Shown here: piece after piece, positions 17,841 through 26,304 of the stretch | Numbering within the stretch: position 1 is the first letter of the stretch | How the letters are laid out: each line of letters begins with the position of its first letter | NCBI RefSeq assembly: GCF_025938095.1 | Contig: NZ_JAPCZF010000008.1 | Coordinates: forward strand, 62,001-126,000 | Direction: 5' to 3' | DNA length: 64,000 nucleotides | DNA from: Novosphingobium sp. JCM 18896 | Lineage (GTDB): Bacteria > Pseudomonadota > Alphaproteobacteria > Sphingomonadales > Sphingomonadaceae | Notes under the pieces: generated by a model | Seen by the model: only the letters and a program-made list of their open reading frames with translations | What the model was told of the DNA's origin: nothing | Databases searched by the model: none | Made by a program: the position numbers and the translations under genes

Positions 17841-18893
17841 CTACTTCTTCACCAGCTCCACGCGCCGGTTCTTCGCGCGGCCGTCTTCGCTGGCGTTGTT
17901 GGCGATCGGCTTGGTCTGCCCGTAGCCCTTGGGCGTGAGGCGATTCATCGCGATGCCCTGTGCCATCAGCGCGCCGACTACGGCGGAGGCGCGGCCTTCG
18001 GACAGGGTCAGGTTGTGCGCGGGGGTGCCGGCGTTGTCGGTGTGGCCCTGGACCTCGAGCTTGAGACCCGGATTGGTCGTCAGCAGCTTGACGATCTCGC
18101 CGACGGTCGCGGCCGAATCCGGTTTCATCGCGGTCTTGTCGGTGTCGAAGTTGATGTAGAGCGCGACGTGGCCGTCCTTGTCGAGCGCGGCCTTCATCTC
18201 CTCGGCGGCGAGCAGGCGCGCAGTCATTTCGAGCGGCTTGGTCTCCATCACGGTCAGCCAGTAGCCCTTCGAATCGTCCCAGGGCTGGTAGACCTCGACC
18301 CAGATCTGGCGATCGGGTGTGCGCACCATGTAGACGCCCATCTTATCGTACTGGAGCAGGTGCTCGCCGCGATAGCGCTGGTCGGCGAACTTGAGCTTGA
18401 GGTTCTCCATCACCTCGCCCGAGCCTTCGAAGACGGTGACGCCGCCGAGGCCCTTGACCAGCGCCTCGTAGGTCTTCTGGATCTGGAACCACGAGGCCGC
18501 GGTGCCGAGCCCGCGCGTGACATAGGCGCGACCTTCGACCGGGATCAGCTTCTTGCCATCGAAGAATTCGAAGCGCTCGTACTTGACGTCTTCGAGCCAT
18601 TTCTTGGATTCGTAGCTCGGGCTGTTCTCCGGGGTCATCCGGGTATAGCCGTCCATCAGGCTGAAATAGGGCCAGGCGCCTGGCGGGTTCTGACCCTGCG
18701 GCGCGGCGGCGGGATCGAAGCCGGCGACCGCAGGCGCCGCCGCCGGTGCCGCGGCCGATGGGGCGGCGCTCGGCGTCGCGCTCGCGCTGGCCGCCGCGGC
18801 GGCGCTCTCCTCGCCGCCGCCTTTCGAGCAGGCGCCGAGGAGCGTGATGGACACGAGGGCGAAAGCGCTGAGCAGCGGGCGGTCGATCATCAT
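17841..18893 (-). CDS. OmpA-family outer-membrane lipoprotein
   Basis: A 350-aa lipoprotein: signal peptide with lipobox LLGAC (Cys22), then a low-complexity Ala/Ser/Pro linker to about residue 62. A middle domain follows (SYESKKWLEDVKYERFEFFDGKKL, LLQYDKMGVYMVRTPDRQIWVEVYQ). The C-terminal OmpA domain is at about 240-350, with YINFDTDKTAMKPDS, LEVQGHTDNAG, LSEGRASAVVGAL and KNRRVELV. The OmpA domain binds peptidoglycan, so the protein should tie the outer membrane to the wall. The middle domain is not named here. An upstream CRP-like site may control it. Confidence 0.88.
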   Translation of the reverse strand: MMIDRPLLSAFALVSITLLGACSKGGGEESAAAAASASATPSAAPSAAAPAAAPAVAGFDPAAAPQGQNPPGAWPYFSLMDGYTRMTPENSPSYESKKWLEDVKYERFEFFDGKKLIPVEGRAYVTRGLGTAASWFQIQKTYEALVKGLGGVTVFEGSGEVMENLKLKFADQRYRGEHLLQYDKMGVYMVRTPDRQIWVEVYQPWDDSKGYWLTVMETKPLEMTARLLAAEEMKAALDKDGHVALYINFDTDKTAMKPDSAATVGEIVKLLTTNPGLKLEVQGHTDNAGTPAHNLTLSEGRASAVVGALMAQGIAMNRLTPKGYGQTKPIANNASEDGRAKNRRVELVKK

Positions 18894-18927
18894 GACCGCG
18901 AGGAGTAACGCCTTAATAAGACTTGAG

Positions 18928-18970
18928 AAGTGTGAAATATCGCCAAGACAAAGTGAGAAAGATCACACTT
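18928..18970. promoter_or_regulatory. CRP-like site and AAGTGxGA repeats between divergent genes
   Basis: AGTGA-GAAAGA-TCACA (18952-18967) differs at one base from the CRP/FNR-type consensus TGTGA-N6-TCACA. AAGTGTGA (18928-18935) and its inverse TCACACTT (18963-18970) flank it. It sits between the OmpA-type lipoprotein gene (minus, start 18893) and the acyltransferase gene (plus, start 19070). A CRP/FNR-family regulator is the likely ligand, by consensus only. Confidence 0.5.
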
Positions 18971-19069
18971 CCGCGATTCTCGTGCGGAAGGATGGAATCA
19001 ACCGGTCCTTAACCACAATCCCATAGGGCACGGATATCCATTCGCCGCTGGCGGCCGCGAGAGACCCCG

Positions 19070-21145
19070 ATGCCCGATCCCGCACGCCACGTCGCCTCGA
19101 TCACCGGTTTGCGGGCGATCGCGGTGCTGGCGGTGATCCTCTACCATCTCGATCCGGCCTGGATGCCGGGCGGCTTCGTCGGGGTCGACTGCTTCTTCGT
19201 GATCTCGGGCTTCGTCGTGGCCCATTCGGTGATCGGGAAACCGGCCAACAATGCCCTGGCTTTCGTCGCGGGGTTCTATCGGCGCAGGTTCCTGCGGCTC
19301 TATCCGGCGCTGCTCGTCTACATCGTCGTCGCCACTACGGCGAGCATGCTGCTGATCCCGCTGGTCGCGGCGACGGCCGAGTTCGAGAAGTTCGGCGCGG
19401 CGGCCGCGCTCGGCCTCAGTCCCTTCCTGCTCAGGGACACCGGCTTCGACTATTTCGCGATCGCCAGCGAATTCAACCCTTTCGCGCACACCTGGTCGCT
19501 CGGCGTCGAGGAGCAATACTACGTGCTGTTCTCGCTGTTCGCCTATCCGCTGCTGATCGGCGGCGGCGCGCGCGTGCGGCGCGGGCTATGCGTGCTGCTG
19601 GGCGCCGCCGGCCTGGCCTCGCTCGTCTACAGCGCGCGGATGACCGCCAGCGACCCGGTCTTTGCCTTCTACATGCTGCCCACGCGCTTCTGGGAACTGG
19701 CGCTCGGGCTCGGCCTGCGACTGGCGATCGAGCATCCGCAGGTGACGGCCTGGGCCGCCACGCGCGCTCGGTTCGGCGAGATCGGGGCCGCCGCAGGGCT
19801 CGGCGCGCTGGTTCTCGCCTGCTGGTCGACCGCGCTCGTCGGCTTTCCCTACCCCGGCGCCCTGCTGCCCTGCCTGGCGACCGCGGTGCTGATCGCCGCC
19901 TTGTGGCTCTGGCGCGATAGCGGGGTCGCGCGTCGGCTGCAGAGCCCCATGCCGCTGTGGATCGGCCTGGCCAGCTATTCGCTCTATCTCTGGCACTGGG
20001 GCGTGATCGTGTTCATGCGCTGGACCGTCGGTGTCGACACGCTCGCGCTCAAGCTGATCGCGCTGGCGGCGACTTTCGCGATCGGCGCGGTCAGCTATCA
20101 CGGTATCGAGCGCGCGGGACGCCTGCGCGCGGTGGCGGCGGTTTCTTCGAGCAGCTTCTTCCTGCGTTTTGCCGGCATTGTCAGCCTGGTCGTTTCCGCC
20201 TGCGTCTGGGCGGTCGCCTTCAAGCCCGAGGTCAGCCTCGCCGCGGCGAGCCAGTTGGAAACGTGGAATCCCTACAGCGCCCCCGCCGAACCGCGCCCCT
20301 GCGTCGCGCGGCAGGAGGTCCGCCTCGAAGGCGGCGTCGAAGCGCGCACCTTCGTTGCCCCGTGCCGCAAGCCCGGCGCGCCGCGGCTGTTCGTACTCGG
20401 GGACTCGCACGCCTCGGCCTACAGCCGAATGCTGTGGCGCGTCGCCGAGACCGGCGACTGGGAGGTCTGGCTCTATTCGCTACAGGGCTGCGGCGTCGTC
20501 AACTTCCGCGTGGCGCAGCGCTTCGAACGCTGCGAGCGCTTCTCCGAGGCCGCGCTGGCCGACATCGGCCGTCGCGCCAGAATCGGCGACTTCGTGTTCC
20601 TGCCGGCCTTGCAGACCGAACGGTTCCGCAACAATTGGGGCGATCCCGAGCAGCCGATCTACAGCGACCGCGGTATCGATTCCGCGATCTTCGCGGCCAA
20701 TCGCGCGCGATTGGCGCGGGTGGCGGCGATGGGACATCCGGTGATCGTCGAAGGGCCCAAGCCGCTGATGCCGATCGCGCTGTTCCGCTGTGCCGACTGG
20801 TTCAACCGCGAGCAGACGTATTGCCGCACCGGAAATGCCGTGGCCAAGGACCGGATGCGCGCACGCATGGAGGTACCTGACGAGGGGCTGCGGCGCATCG
20901 TCGCGGGTCTCCCGGGCGTATCGATCTGGGAGCCCGCCGGGCTGCTGTGCCCGGGCGCCCGGTGCGACGGCTACGACCGCGGGCTACCGCTATTCGTCGA
21001 CGTCGATCACCTCAGCGCCCATGGTAACGACGTGCTGTTCCCGGGCTTCCTCAGCGCGCTCGATCGGGCTCAGGCGGCGGCCCGATCGACCTTGGGCAGG
21101 AACAGGCAGAGCATTCCCAGCGCCGGCATAAAGGCGACCCACTGA
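19070..21145 (+). CDS. Membrane acyltransferase with C-terminal SGNH domain (OafA-like)
   Basis: A 691-aa protein. Residues about 1-375 form an acyltransferase-3 domain with ten or so membrane helices, starting with ITGLRAIAVLAVILYHLDPAW (catalytic-type His) and VDCFFVISGFVVAHS, then FYRRRFLRLYPALL. The C-terminal periplasmic SGNH domain has GDSHASAY (Ser446) and the catalytic DVDH (Asp644, His647). Such OafA/OatA-like proteins move acetyl groups across the membrane onto O-antigen, capsule or peptidoglycan. The last 25 codons overlap the convergent MFS gene by 76 bases, but the DxxH motif lies just before the overlap. Very sure of the architecture; acceptor unknown. Confidence 0.92.
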   Translation: MPDPARHVASITGLRAIAVLAVILYHLDPAWMPGGFVGVDCFFVISGFVVAHSVIGKPANNALAFVAGFYRRRFLRLYPALLVYIVVATTASMLLIPLVAATAEFEKFGAAAALGLSPFLLRDTGFDYFAIASEFNPFAHTWSLGVEEQYYVLFSLFAYPLLIGGGARVRRGLCVLLGAAGLASLVYSARMTASDPVFAFYMLPTRFWELALGLGLRLAIEHPQVTAWAATRARFGEIGAAAGLGALVLACWSTALVGFPYPGALLPCLATAVLIAALWLWRDSGVARRLQSPMPLWIGLASYSLYLWHWGVIVFMRWTVGVDTLALKLIALAATFAIGAVSYHGIERAGRLRAVAAVSSSSFFLRFAGIVSLVVSACVWAVAFKPEVSLAAASQLETWNPYSAPAEPRPCVARQEVRLEGGVEARTFVAPCRKPGAPRLFVLGDSHASAYSRMLWRVAETGDWEVWLYSLQGCGVVNFRVAQRFERCERFSEAALADIGRRARIGDFVFLPALQTERFRNNWGDPEQPIYSDRGIDSAIFAANRARLARVAAMGHPVIVEGPKPLMPIALFRCADWFNREQTYCRTGNAVAKDRMRARMEVPDEGLRRIVAGLPGVSIWEPAGLLCPGARCDGYDRGLPLFVDVDHLSAHGNDVLFPGFLSALDRAQAAARSTLGRNRQSIPSAGIKATH

Positions 21146-22305
21146 TAGACGGCCTCGATGCCGACCTTGTCCGCCGCCCAGCCGAGCGCGGCGGCGCCGA
21201 TGCCGCCGACGCCGAAGGCGAAGCCGAAGAACAGGCCCGAGACCGTGCCGACGTGGTCGGGCATCAGCTCCTGCGCGAAGACGATGATCGCCGGGAAGGC
21301 CGAGGCCAGGATCAGGCCGATGACCATGGCCAGCGGCGTGGTCCAGGCGAGGCTCGCGTGCGGCAGCAGCAGCGCGAAGGGCAGGGCGCCGAGGATCGAG
21401 AACCACAGCACGTAGTTACGCCCGAAGCGATCGCCGAGCGGTCCGCCCGCGACCGTTCCGGCGGCGACCGCGGCGAGAAACAGGAACAGCTGGAACTGCG
21501 CCTGGGCGACCGAAAGGTGGAACTTCTCGATCAGGTAGAAGGTGTAGAAGCTCGTCAGGCTGGCGAGGTAGATGTACTTCGAGAAGACCAGCCCGAGCAG
21601 CACAGCGATGCCCAGCCGCGCCTTGCCCTGCGGCAGCGGCGTGGTCTTGCGCGCCTTGCGTCCGGCCTGGAGCCGCGCGAGGCCGTGGTGCTTGTACCAG
21701 CGGCTGACGTTCCACAGGATCGCTGCCGACAGCAGCGAGAGCAGCGCGAAGAAGGCGAGGCTGGTCTGGCCCCAGCGCACGACCACCAGCGCGGCGGCGA
21801 GCGGCCCCAGCGCCGAACCGGCATTGCCGCCGACCTGGAACAGCGACTGCGCGAAGCCCGGCCGCGAACCGCTGGCCATGCGCGCCACGCGCGAGCTTTC
21901 GGGATGGAAGATCGACGAGCCCATGCCGAGCAGCGCGGCGCCGAGCAGCACCAGCCAGTAGACGTGCGCGACCGACAGCACGGTCAGCCCCGCCATCGAG
22001 AACAGGGTGCCGATCGGCAGCGCCAGCGGCGCGGGCTTCTTGTCGGCGACGAGGCCGATGATCGGCTGCAGGATCGAGGCGGTGATCTGGTAGACCAGGG
22101 TGATCAGGCCGATCTGGCCGAAGCTCAGCGACAGTTCCCTGGCCAGCCCCGGATAGATCGCCGGCAGCAGCGACTGCATCATGTCGTTGATCAGGTGGCA
22201 GGCACTGATCGCTACGATGATGCCGAGCACGGTCTTGGCCGCGTCGGGCGTGGGCGCGGCGGTGGCGGCGGCCTCGCCGGGGGTGGGGGGACTGATCGTG
22301 GCCAT
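21070..22305 (-). CDS. MFS transporter, fosmidomycin-resistance (Fsr) type
   Basis: A 411-aa inner-membrane protein with 12 predicted helices. Signs of the Fsr-like MFS group are CHLINDMMQSLLPAIYPGL at the first helix, QITASILQPIIGLVADK in the A-motif region and GSSIFHPESSRVARMASG, a conserved Fsr signature. Homologues pump out fosmidomycin or sugar-like compounds; the native substrate is not known. The gene diverges from an AraC-type regulator gene, which probably controls it, and its end overlaps the acyltransferase gene by 76 bases. Confidence 0.9.
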   Translation of the reverse strand: MATISPPTPGEAAATAAPTPDAAKTVLGIIVAISACHLINDMMQSLLPAIYPGLARELSLSFGQIGLITLVYQITASILQPIIGLVADKKPAPLALPIGTLFSMAGLTVLSVAHVYWLVLLGAALLGMGSSIFHPESSRVARMASGSRPGFAQSLFQVGGNAGSALGPLAAALVVVRWGQTSLAFFALLSLLSAAILWNVSRWYKHHGLARLQAGRKARKTTPLPQGKARLGIAVLLGLVFSKYIYLASLTSFYTFYLIEKFHLSVAQAQFQLFLFLAAVAAGTVAGGPLGDRFGRNYVLWFSILGALPFALLLPHASLAWTTPLAMVIGLILASAFPAIIVFAQELMPDHVGTVSGLFFGFAFGVGGIGAAALGWAADKVGIEAVYQWVAFMPALGMLCLFLPKVDRAAA

Positions 22306-22402
22306 GCGAAACTCCTGTAACGAAATGTTGCCTAGCAGCTTTCGCTATGTCCCGCTTCCGCCTATCGGTCATTCATACTTGAGTTTGGGACAGCTCGGAA
22401 CG

Positions 22403-23155
22403 ATGCTCAACGACCCCAATGTCGAAGTCGCGCGCGCCGTCGTCGGTGTCGGCAACGACTATCCGCCCTCGTTCGAGCTGGCGCCGCACACCCACCGGCG
22501 CGGGCAGTTCCTTCATGCGACCACGGGCGTCCTCGCCGTATCGACGCCGCAGGGCGCCTGGGTTTCGCCGCCGCAGCGCGCGGTGTGGATTCCGCCGGGA
22601 ACGCCGCATGCCGTGCGGATGATCGGCCATGTCTCGACGCGCAGCGTGATGATCGATCCGGCGATTGGCCGTTTCGATCCCTGCTGCCGCGTGGTCGGCG
22701 TCTCGCCGCTGCTCAGTGCGCTGCTCGCCGAGGCCTGCGAGACCGTGCTCGAATATGACGAGGCCGGGCGCGACGGGCTGGTCATGCGGTTGATCGTCGC
22801 CGAGATCGAGCGCGCGCCGGTTATCCCGCTCGCCGTACCGTTCCCTTCGGCACCGGCCCTGGCCGCGCGCTGCCACGCCTTCCTCGAAGCGCCGAGCGTC
22901 AAGAGCGGGGTCGACGAATGGGCCGATGCGCTGCACCTCAACCGCCGTAGCTTCACGCGCCTGTTCCGCCGCGAGACAGGGATGAGCTTCGCCGAATGGC
23001 GCCAGCAGGCCTGTCTCGCCATGGCGCTGCAGCGGCTGGTCGCGGGGGTTTCGGTGACCGAGATCGCCTTCGATCTCGGCTACGACACGCCGGCGAGCTT
23101 CTCGACGATGTTCCGCCGCGTGCTCGGGGTGCCGCCGAGCCGCTACAGCGTTTAA
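22403..23155 (+). CDS. AraC-family regulator with cupin N-domain
   Basis: From the ATG at 22403 the product has 250 residues. An N-terminal cupin/AraC-binding domain (FELAPHTHRRGQFLHATTG, GAWVSPPQRAVWIPPGTPHAV) is followed by two helix-turn-helix motifs (VDEWADALHLNRRSFTRLFRRETGMSFAEW and VTEIAFDLGYDTPASFSTMFRRVLG). Such small AraC proteins usually regulate the gene next door, here the divergent MFS exporter. An alternative ATG at 22325 would add 26 residues but leave only 19 bases between the two divergent starts, too little for promoters, so 22403 is preferred. Family sure, start uncertain. Confidence 0.82.
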   Translation: MLNDPNVEVARAVVGVGNDYPPSFELAPHTHRRGQFLHATTGVLAVSTPQGAWVSPPQRAVWIPPGTPHAVRMIGHVSTRSVMIDPAIGRFDPCCRVVGVSPLLSALLAEACETVLEYDEAGRDGLVMRLIVAEIERAPVIPLAVPFPSAPALAARCHAFLEAPSVKSGVDEWADALHLNRRSFTRLFRRETGMSFAEWRQQACLAMALQRLVAGVSVTEIAFDLGYDTPASFSTMFRRVLGVPPSRYSV

Positions 23156-23159
23156 TGAT

Positions 23160-23296
23160 GATCCTCCCCCGTCGGGGGAGGTGGCAGCCCGCAGGGCTGA
23201 CGGAGGGGGCGCAGGCGAGTGCTCGCGCATCCTGCTGCCGCGCCCCCTCCACCCCTCGCTGCGCGAGCGGTCCCCCTCCCCCGGTGGGGGAGGATC
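23160..23296. repeat. Long fold-back repeat element
   Basis: GATCCTCCCCC (23160-23170) is matched in inverse by GGGGGAGGATC (23286-23296). Each end is itself a short palindrome (CTCCCCC...GGGGGAG), and the centre has more complementary stretches (GCTCGCGCA against TGCGCGAGC). The whole 137-base unit could fold into one branched hairpin. Such elements are common between genes in sphingomonads. It separates the AraC gene from the GFA gene and may terminate both. Confidence 0.75.
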
Positions 23297-23303
23297 TTTG
23301 ATG

Positions 23304-23675
23304 TCAGGCCATGCCCTTGCCGACGGTCGCGCGTACGGGGATGCCCTCGGGTTCGAAGTCGTCGAGGCAGAACACGTTCACGCCGACGAAATCGGGCGTC
23401 ACGCGCTTGCGGTGGAACGGGTAGATGCCGCAGGTCCGGCAGAAGAAGTGCCGCGCGGTGCGGGTGTGGAACTGGTATTCCTGCAGGCTGTCTTCGCCGG
23501 CGAGCAGCTCGAACGCGCTTTCGTGGACCTTGACCATCAGCGCGTTCTTGCGCCGGCAGATCGAGCAGTCGCAGGTGGTCAGCTCGGGGAAGTCGGTGGT
23601 GATCGCGAAGCGCACCGCGCCGCAGTGGCACGAGCCCTCGTGACGGGCGAGCGGGCGCGAACCGCCGCTGGTCAT
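23304..23675 (-). CDS. GFA (CENP-V/formaldehyde-activating) family zinc protein
   Basis: A 123-aa protein of the glutathione-dependent formaldehyde-activating enzyme fold. The zinc ligands are visible: GSCHCGAVRF, CDCSICRRK and FFCRTCGIYPFHRKR. Members bind zinc through a CxC-CxxC-CxxC pattern; the role in formaldehyde chemistry is proven for only a few, so only the fold is certain. Its ATG overlaps the aminotransferase stop (ATGA at 23672-23675), so the two proteins are probably made together. Typical length. Confidence 0.88.
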   Translation of the reverse strand: MTSGGSRPLARHEGSCHCGAVRFAITTDFPELTTCDCSICRRKNALMVKVHESAFELLAGEDSLQEYQFHTRTARHFFCRTCGIYPFHRKRVTPDFVGVNVFCLDDFEPEGIPVRATVGKGMA

Positions 23676-24820
23676 GCCGGCTCGACCAAGCGCGGCTGCG
23701 CGGCGAACCAGGGTTCGAGCCGCGCCAGCGCTTCCTCGACCAGCGCGGTCGAGACCGCGAAGCTGAAGCGGACGAAGCGGTTGCCGCCGAGCGGGTCGAA
23801 GTCGATCCCCGGCGCCGTGGCGACGCCGGTCTCCTCGAGCATGCGCCGGCAGAAGCCCAGGCTGTCTTGGGTCAGGTGGCCGACGTCGGCATAGATGTAG
23901 AAGGCGCCGTCGGGTGGGGCGATGTGGCTGAGGCCGAGCCGGGCGACGCCTTCGAGCATCAGGTCGCGGTTGCGCGCATAGGTCGCGACATGGCCTTCGA
24001 GCTCGTCGCGGCAGTCCATCGCCGCGAGGCCCGCGTGCTGCGCGAGGCTTGGCGGCGTGAGGAACAGGTTGCCCATTCGCGCGCGCGCCGGCTCGAGCAG
24101 ATGCGGCGGCACGACCAGCCAGCCGAGCCGCCAGCCGGCCATCGAGAAGTATTTCGAGAACGAGTTGATGACGAGCGCCTGCGGCGCGACCGCGAGGGTC
24201 GAGCGGACGGGGCCGACGTAGGAAATGCCGTGGTAGATCTCGTCCGAGACGATGGCGATGCCGCGTTCGGCGCAGACCTCGGCGATGCGTGCGAGCTCTT
24301 CGGGTTCGATCACCGTGCCCGTGGGGTTGGCCGGGCTGGCGATGATCACGCCGTCTGGTGCGGGCTCGACCGCGGCGAGCGCGGCGGCGGTCAGCTGGAA
24401 GCGCTCGGCCTCGCCGCAGTCGAGCTCGACCGGCTCCATGTGCAGCGCCTTCAAGGTGTTGCGGTAGGCGACGTAGCCGGGGCGGGCGAGCGCGACTCTC
24501 GCGCCGGGTGCGAACAGGGTCGACAGCGCCAGCACCAGCGCAGGCGAGGCGCCGCAGGTGAGGATCACCTGTTCGGGCGCCACGGTCACGCCGTGCTCCT
24601 CGGCATAGAGCCGCGCGATCCGCGCCTTGAGCTGGGGGTTCTCCCAATAGCCCATCGGATCGGCGTCGAGCACCCGATGCGCGATCGCGATCGCCGCGGC
24701 CGGCGCGCCGGTCGAGGGCTGGCCATATTCCATGTGGATCACCGATCGGCCCTGGCTCGCGAGTTGGTAGGCGAGCTCGCCGATGGCGATGGCGTGGAAC
24801 GGGTCGATCGTCGCGGTCAT
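23672..24820 (-). CDS. Class I/II pyridoxal-phosphate aminotransferase
   Basis: A 382-aa fold-type I aminotransferase. The PLP lysine is in VINSFSKYFSMAGWRLGW; upstream are the substrate-loop HMEYGQPSTGAP, the cofactor-binding LTCGASPALVLAL, ASPANPTGTVI and VSDEIYHGISY. The Arg that holds the substrate carboxylate is in NRFVRFSFA. The general reaction is transfer of an amino group to a keto acid; the substrate cannot be told. The start at ATG 24820 (MTATIDPFHAIAIGELA) was chosen over 24856. Translation is coupled to the downstream GFA gene by ATGA. The gene lies 37 bases after the MocR gene on the same strand. Confidence 0.9.
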   Translation of the reverse strand: MTATIDPFHAIAIGELAYQLASQGRSVIHMEYGQPSTGAPAAAIAIAHRVLDADPMGYWENPQLKARIARLYAEEHGVTVAPEQVILTCGASPALVLALSTLFAPGARVALARPGYVAYRNTLKALHMEPVELDCGEAERFQLTAAALAAVEPAPDGVIIASPANPTGTVIEPEELARIAEVCAERGIAIVSDEIYHGISYVGPVRSTLAVAPQALVINSFSKYFSMAGWRLGWLVVPPHLLEPARARMGNLFLTPPSLAQHAGLAAMDCRDELEGHVATYARNRDLMLEGVARLGLSHIAPPDGAFYIYADVGHLTQDSLGFCRRMLEETGVATAPGIDFDPLGGNRFVRFSFAVSTALVEEALARLEPWFAAQPRLVEPA

Positions 24821-24857
24821 GCTGGGGCGTTTCGCATGCGGCGCCGGGGCGCGCAAT

Positions 24858-26261
24858 CTAGACGAGCGGCGTCATCCGGCTGCCGCGGTGGTGCAGCAGC
24901 GCGTCGAGCAGCGACAGCGCGCGGGTCAGGCGTTCTCGGCTGAGGCTGCCGCCGATCGAGACGCGTACCGCGCGTGCGGTGTCGGCGGGATCGGCGACGA
25001 AGGCCTCGCCCGAGACCACCGACAGGCCCGAGGGCGCCAGGGCGCTGACCAGTTCGGTCGGCGCGAGCCCTTCGGGCAGCGGGATCCACAGGTGATAGCC
25101 TTCGGGCTCGGCGCGAAAGCTGCCCGCGGGCAGCAGTTCGTCGGCGATCGCGCGGCGTGCCACGCATTCGGCGCGGACCTCGTCGACCAGGCTCTGCAGG
25201 CTGCCGTCGGTGAGCCAGCGCGTCGCCAGCGCGACGTTGAGCGGCGGCGCCATGACCGTGGTCGCGTGGACGTCGGCCGCGAGCCGCCAGGCGTCGCGCA
25301 ACGAGGGCGCGCGCAGATAGGCGACGCGCAGCGCGGGCGAGACGATCTTGGACAGGCTGGCGACGTGCCAGGTTCGCTCGGGCGCAAGGCTCGCCAGCGG
25401 CGGCAGCGGTTCGGCGGCGAGGCGGCCATAGGCGTCGTCCTCGATGATCTTGAGCTCGTGGCGCCGTGCCACTTCGGCGACCGCGCGGCGGCGTTCGACG
25501 CCCATGGTCGCGGTGGTCGGGCTGTCGTTGGTCGGCACCACGTAGAGCGCGCGCACCGGCTGACCTGCAAGCGCCTGGGCCGCGCAGGCGCGGTCGAGCG
25601 CCGCGGGATCGATCCCTTCGGCATCGCTGTCGACGGCGAGGACCTGGAGCCCGAGGCGGCGCGCGATCGACAGCCAGCCCGGATAGGCGAAGCGCCCGGT
25701 GCAGACCACGTCGCCGGGTTCGAGTGCGGCATGTGCGATCGCGTGGAGCGCGGTCTGGCCGCCGCTGACCACGAGGACATTGTCCTCGTCGGCCGCGATG
25801 CCGCGCGTGGCCAGCCAGTCGGCGCCGGCCTGGCGATCGCCGGGCGCGCCGCCGGCGGGCTGGTACTGAAGGCGGTTGGCCGCGGCAGGCCCGGCCAGGA
25901 TCTCGCGCAGCCCGGCGGCATAGGCTTCGGGCAGGCTCGAACGCAGCGGCAGCGGCGGCAGGTTCATGCCCGTGTCGAACGGTGCGATCTGTTCGGCCGC
26001 GAGCGTGCCACCCAGAATGCCATGAGCCTCGCGCACGAAGGAGCCGCGGCGGCCGTCGGCGTCGATCAGGCCCTGGCGGCGCGCCTCGGCATAGGCGCGC
26101 GTCACCGTGCCGAGGTCGATCCCCAGCGCTTCGGCGAGGTCGCGCTGTGGTGGCAGGCGGTCACCCGGGCGCAGTCGTCCGGTCTCGATGTCGCGGCCGA
26201 GCGCGGCGCTGATCGAGAGGTATTTCGGCCCGGCCGAGCTGGCGATTTCAGGCAGCCACAT
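24858..26261 (-). CDS. MocR/PdxR-type regulator (GntR HTH plus aminotransferase domain)
   Basis: A 467-aa chimera: an N-terminal GntR winged helix (about 10-78; SISAALGRDIETGRLRPGDRLPPQRDLAEALGID and TVTRAYAEARRQGLI) and a PLP-binding aminotransferase-like domain (about 110-460) with VLVVSGGQTALHAIA, VPTNDSPTTATMG, EDDAYGRL and the lysine in ASLSKIVSPALRVAYL. MocR proteins sense PLP or amino-acid derivatives and often control vitamin B6 or aminotransferase genes. It lies upstream of the aminotransferase/GFA pair on the same strand. Paired TTGTAT sites lie at its promoter. Family very sure. Confidence 0.92.
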   Translation of the reverse strand: MWLPEIASSAGPKYLSISAALGRDIETGRLRPGDRLPPQRDLAEALGIDLGTVTRAYAEARRQGLIDADGRRGSFVREAHGILGGTLAAEQIAPFDTGMNLPPLPLRSSLPEAYAAGLREILAGPAAANRLQYQPAGGAPGDRQAGADWLATRGIAADEDNVLVVSGGQTALHAIAHAALEPGDVVCTGRFAYPGWLSIARRLGLQVLAVDSDAEGIDPAALDRACAAQALAGQPVRALYVVPTNDSPTTATMGVERRRAVAEVARRHELKIIEDDAYGRLAAEPLPPLASLAPERTWHVASLSKIVSPALRVAYLRAPSLRDAWRLAADVHATTVMAPPLNVALATRWLTDGSLQSLVDEVRAECVARRAIADELLPAGSFRAEPEGYHLWIPLPEGLAPTELVSALAPSGLSVVSGEAFVADPADTARAVRVSIGGSLSRERLTRALSLLDALLHHRGSRMTPLV

Positions 26262-26262
26262 A

Positions 26263-26300
26263 TTGTATGCCTATATGCGTTGATTTTGTATCCATACAAA
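26263..26300. promoter_or_regulatory. Candidate operator for the MocR-type regulator
   Basis: TTTGTAT-CC-ATACAAA (26285-26300) is a perfect dyad, and TTGTATGC (26263-26270) repeats its left arm 23 bases away. The stretch is markedly AT-rich against its surroundings and lies between the divergent MocR (26261, minus) and DUF983 (26305, plus) genes. MocR regulators typically bind two direct repeats plus an inverted one. Confidence 0.55.
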
Positions 26301-26304
26301 CTAT

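Noticed and set aside
19009..19014. TTAACC near 19009 as another CtrA site
   Set aside because: A lone 6-base half-site without a partner is too weak; the nearby CRP-like site is better supported.
23160..23296. CRISPR array or tRNA cluster
   Set aside because: The repeats are inverted fold-backs, not direct repeats with spacers. No cas genes and no tRNA cloverleaf with a GTTCGAATC-type arm were seen anywhere in the window.
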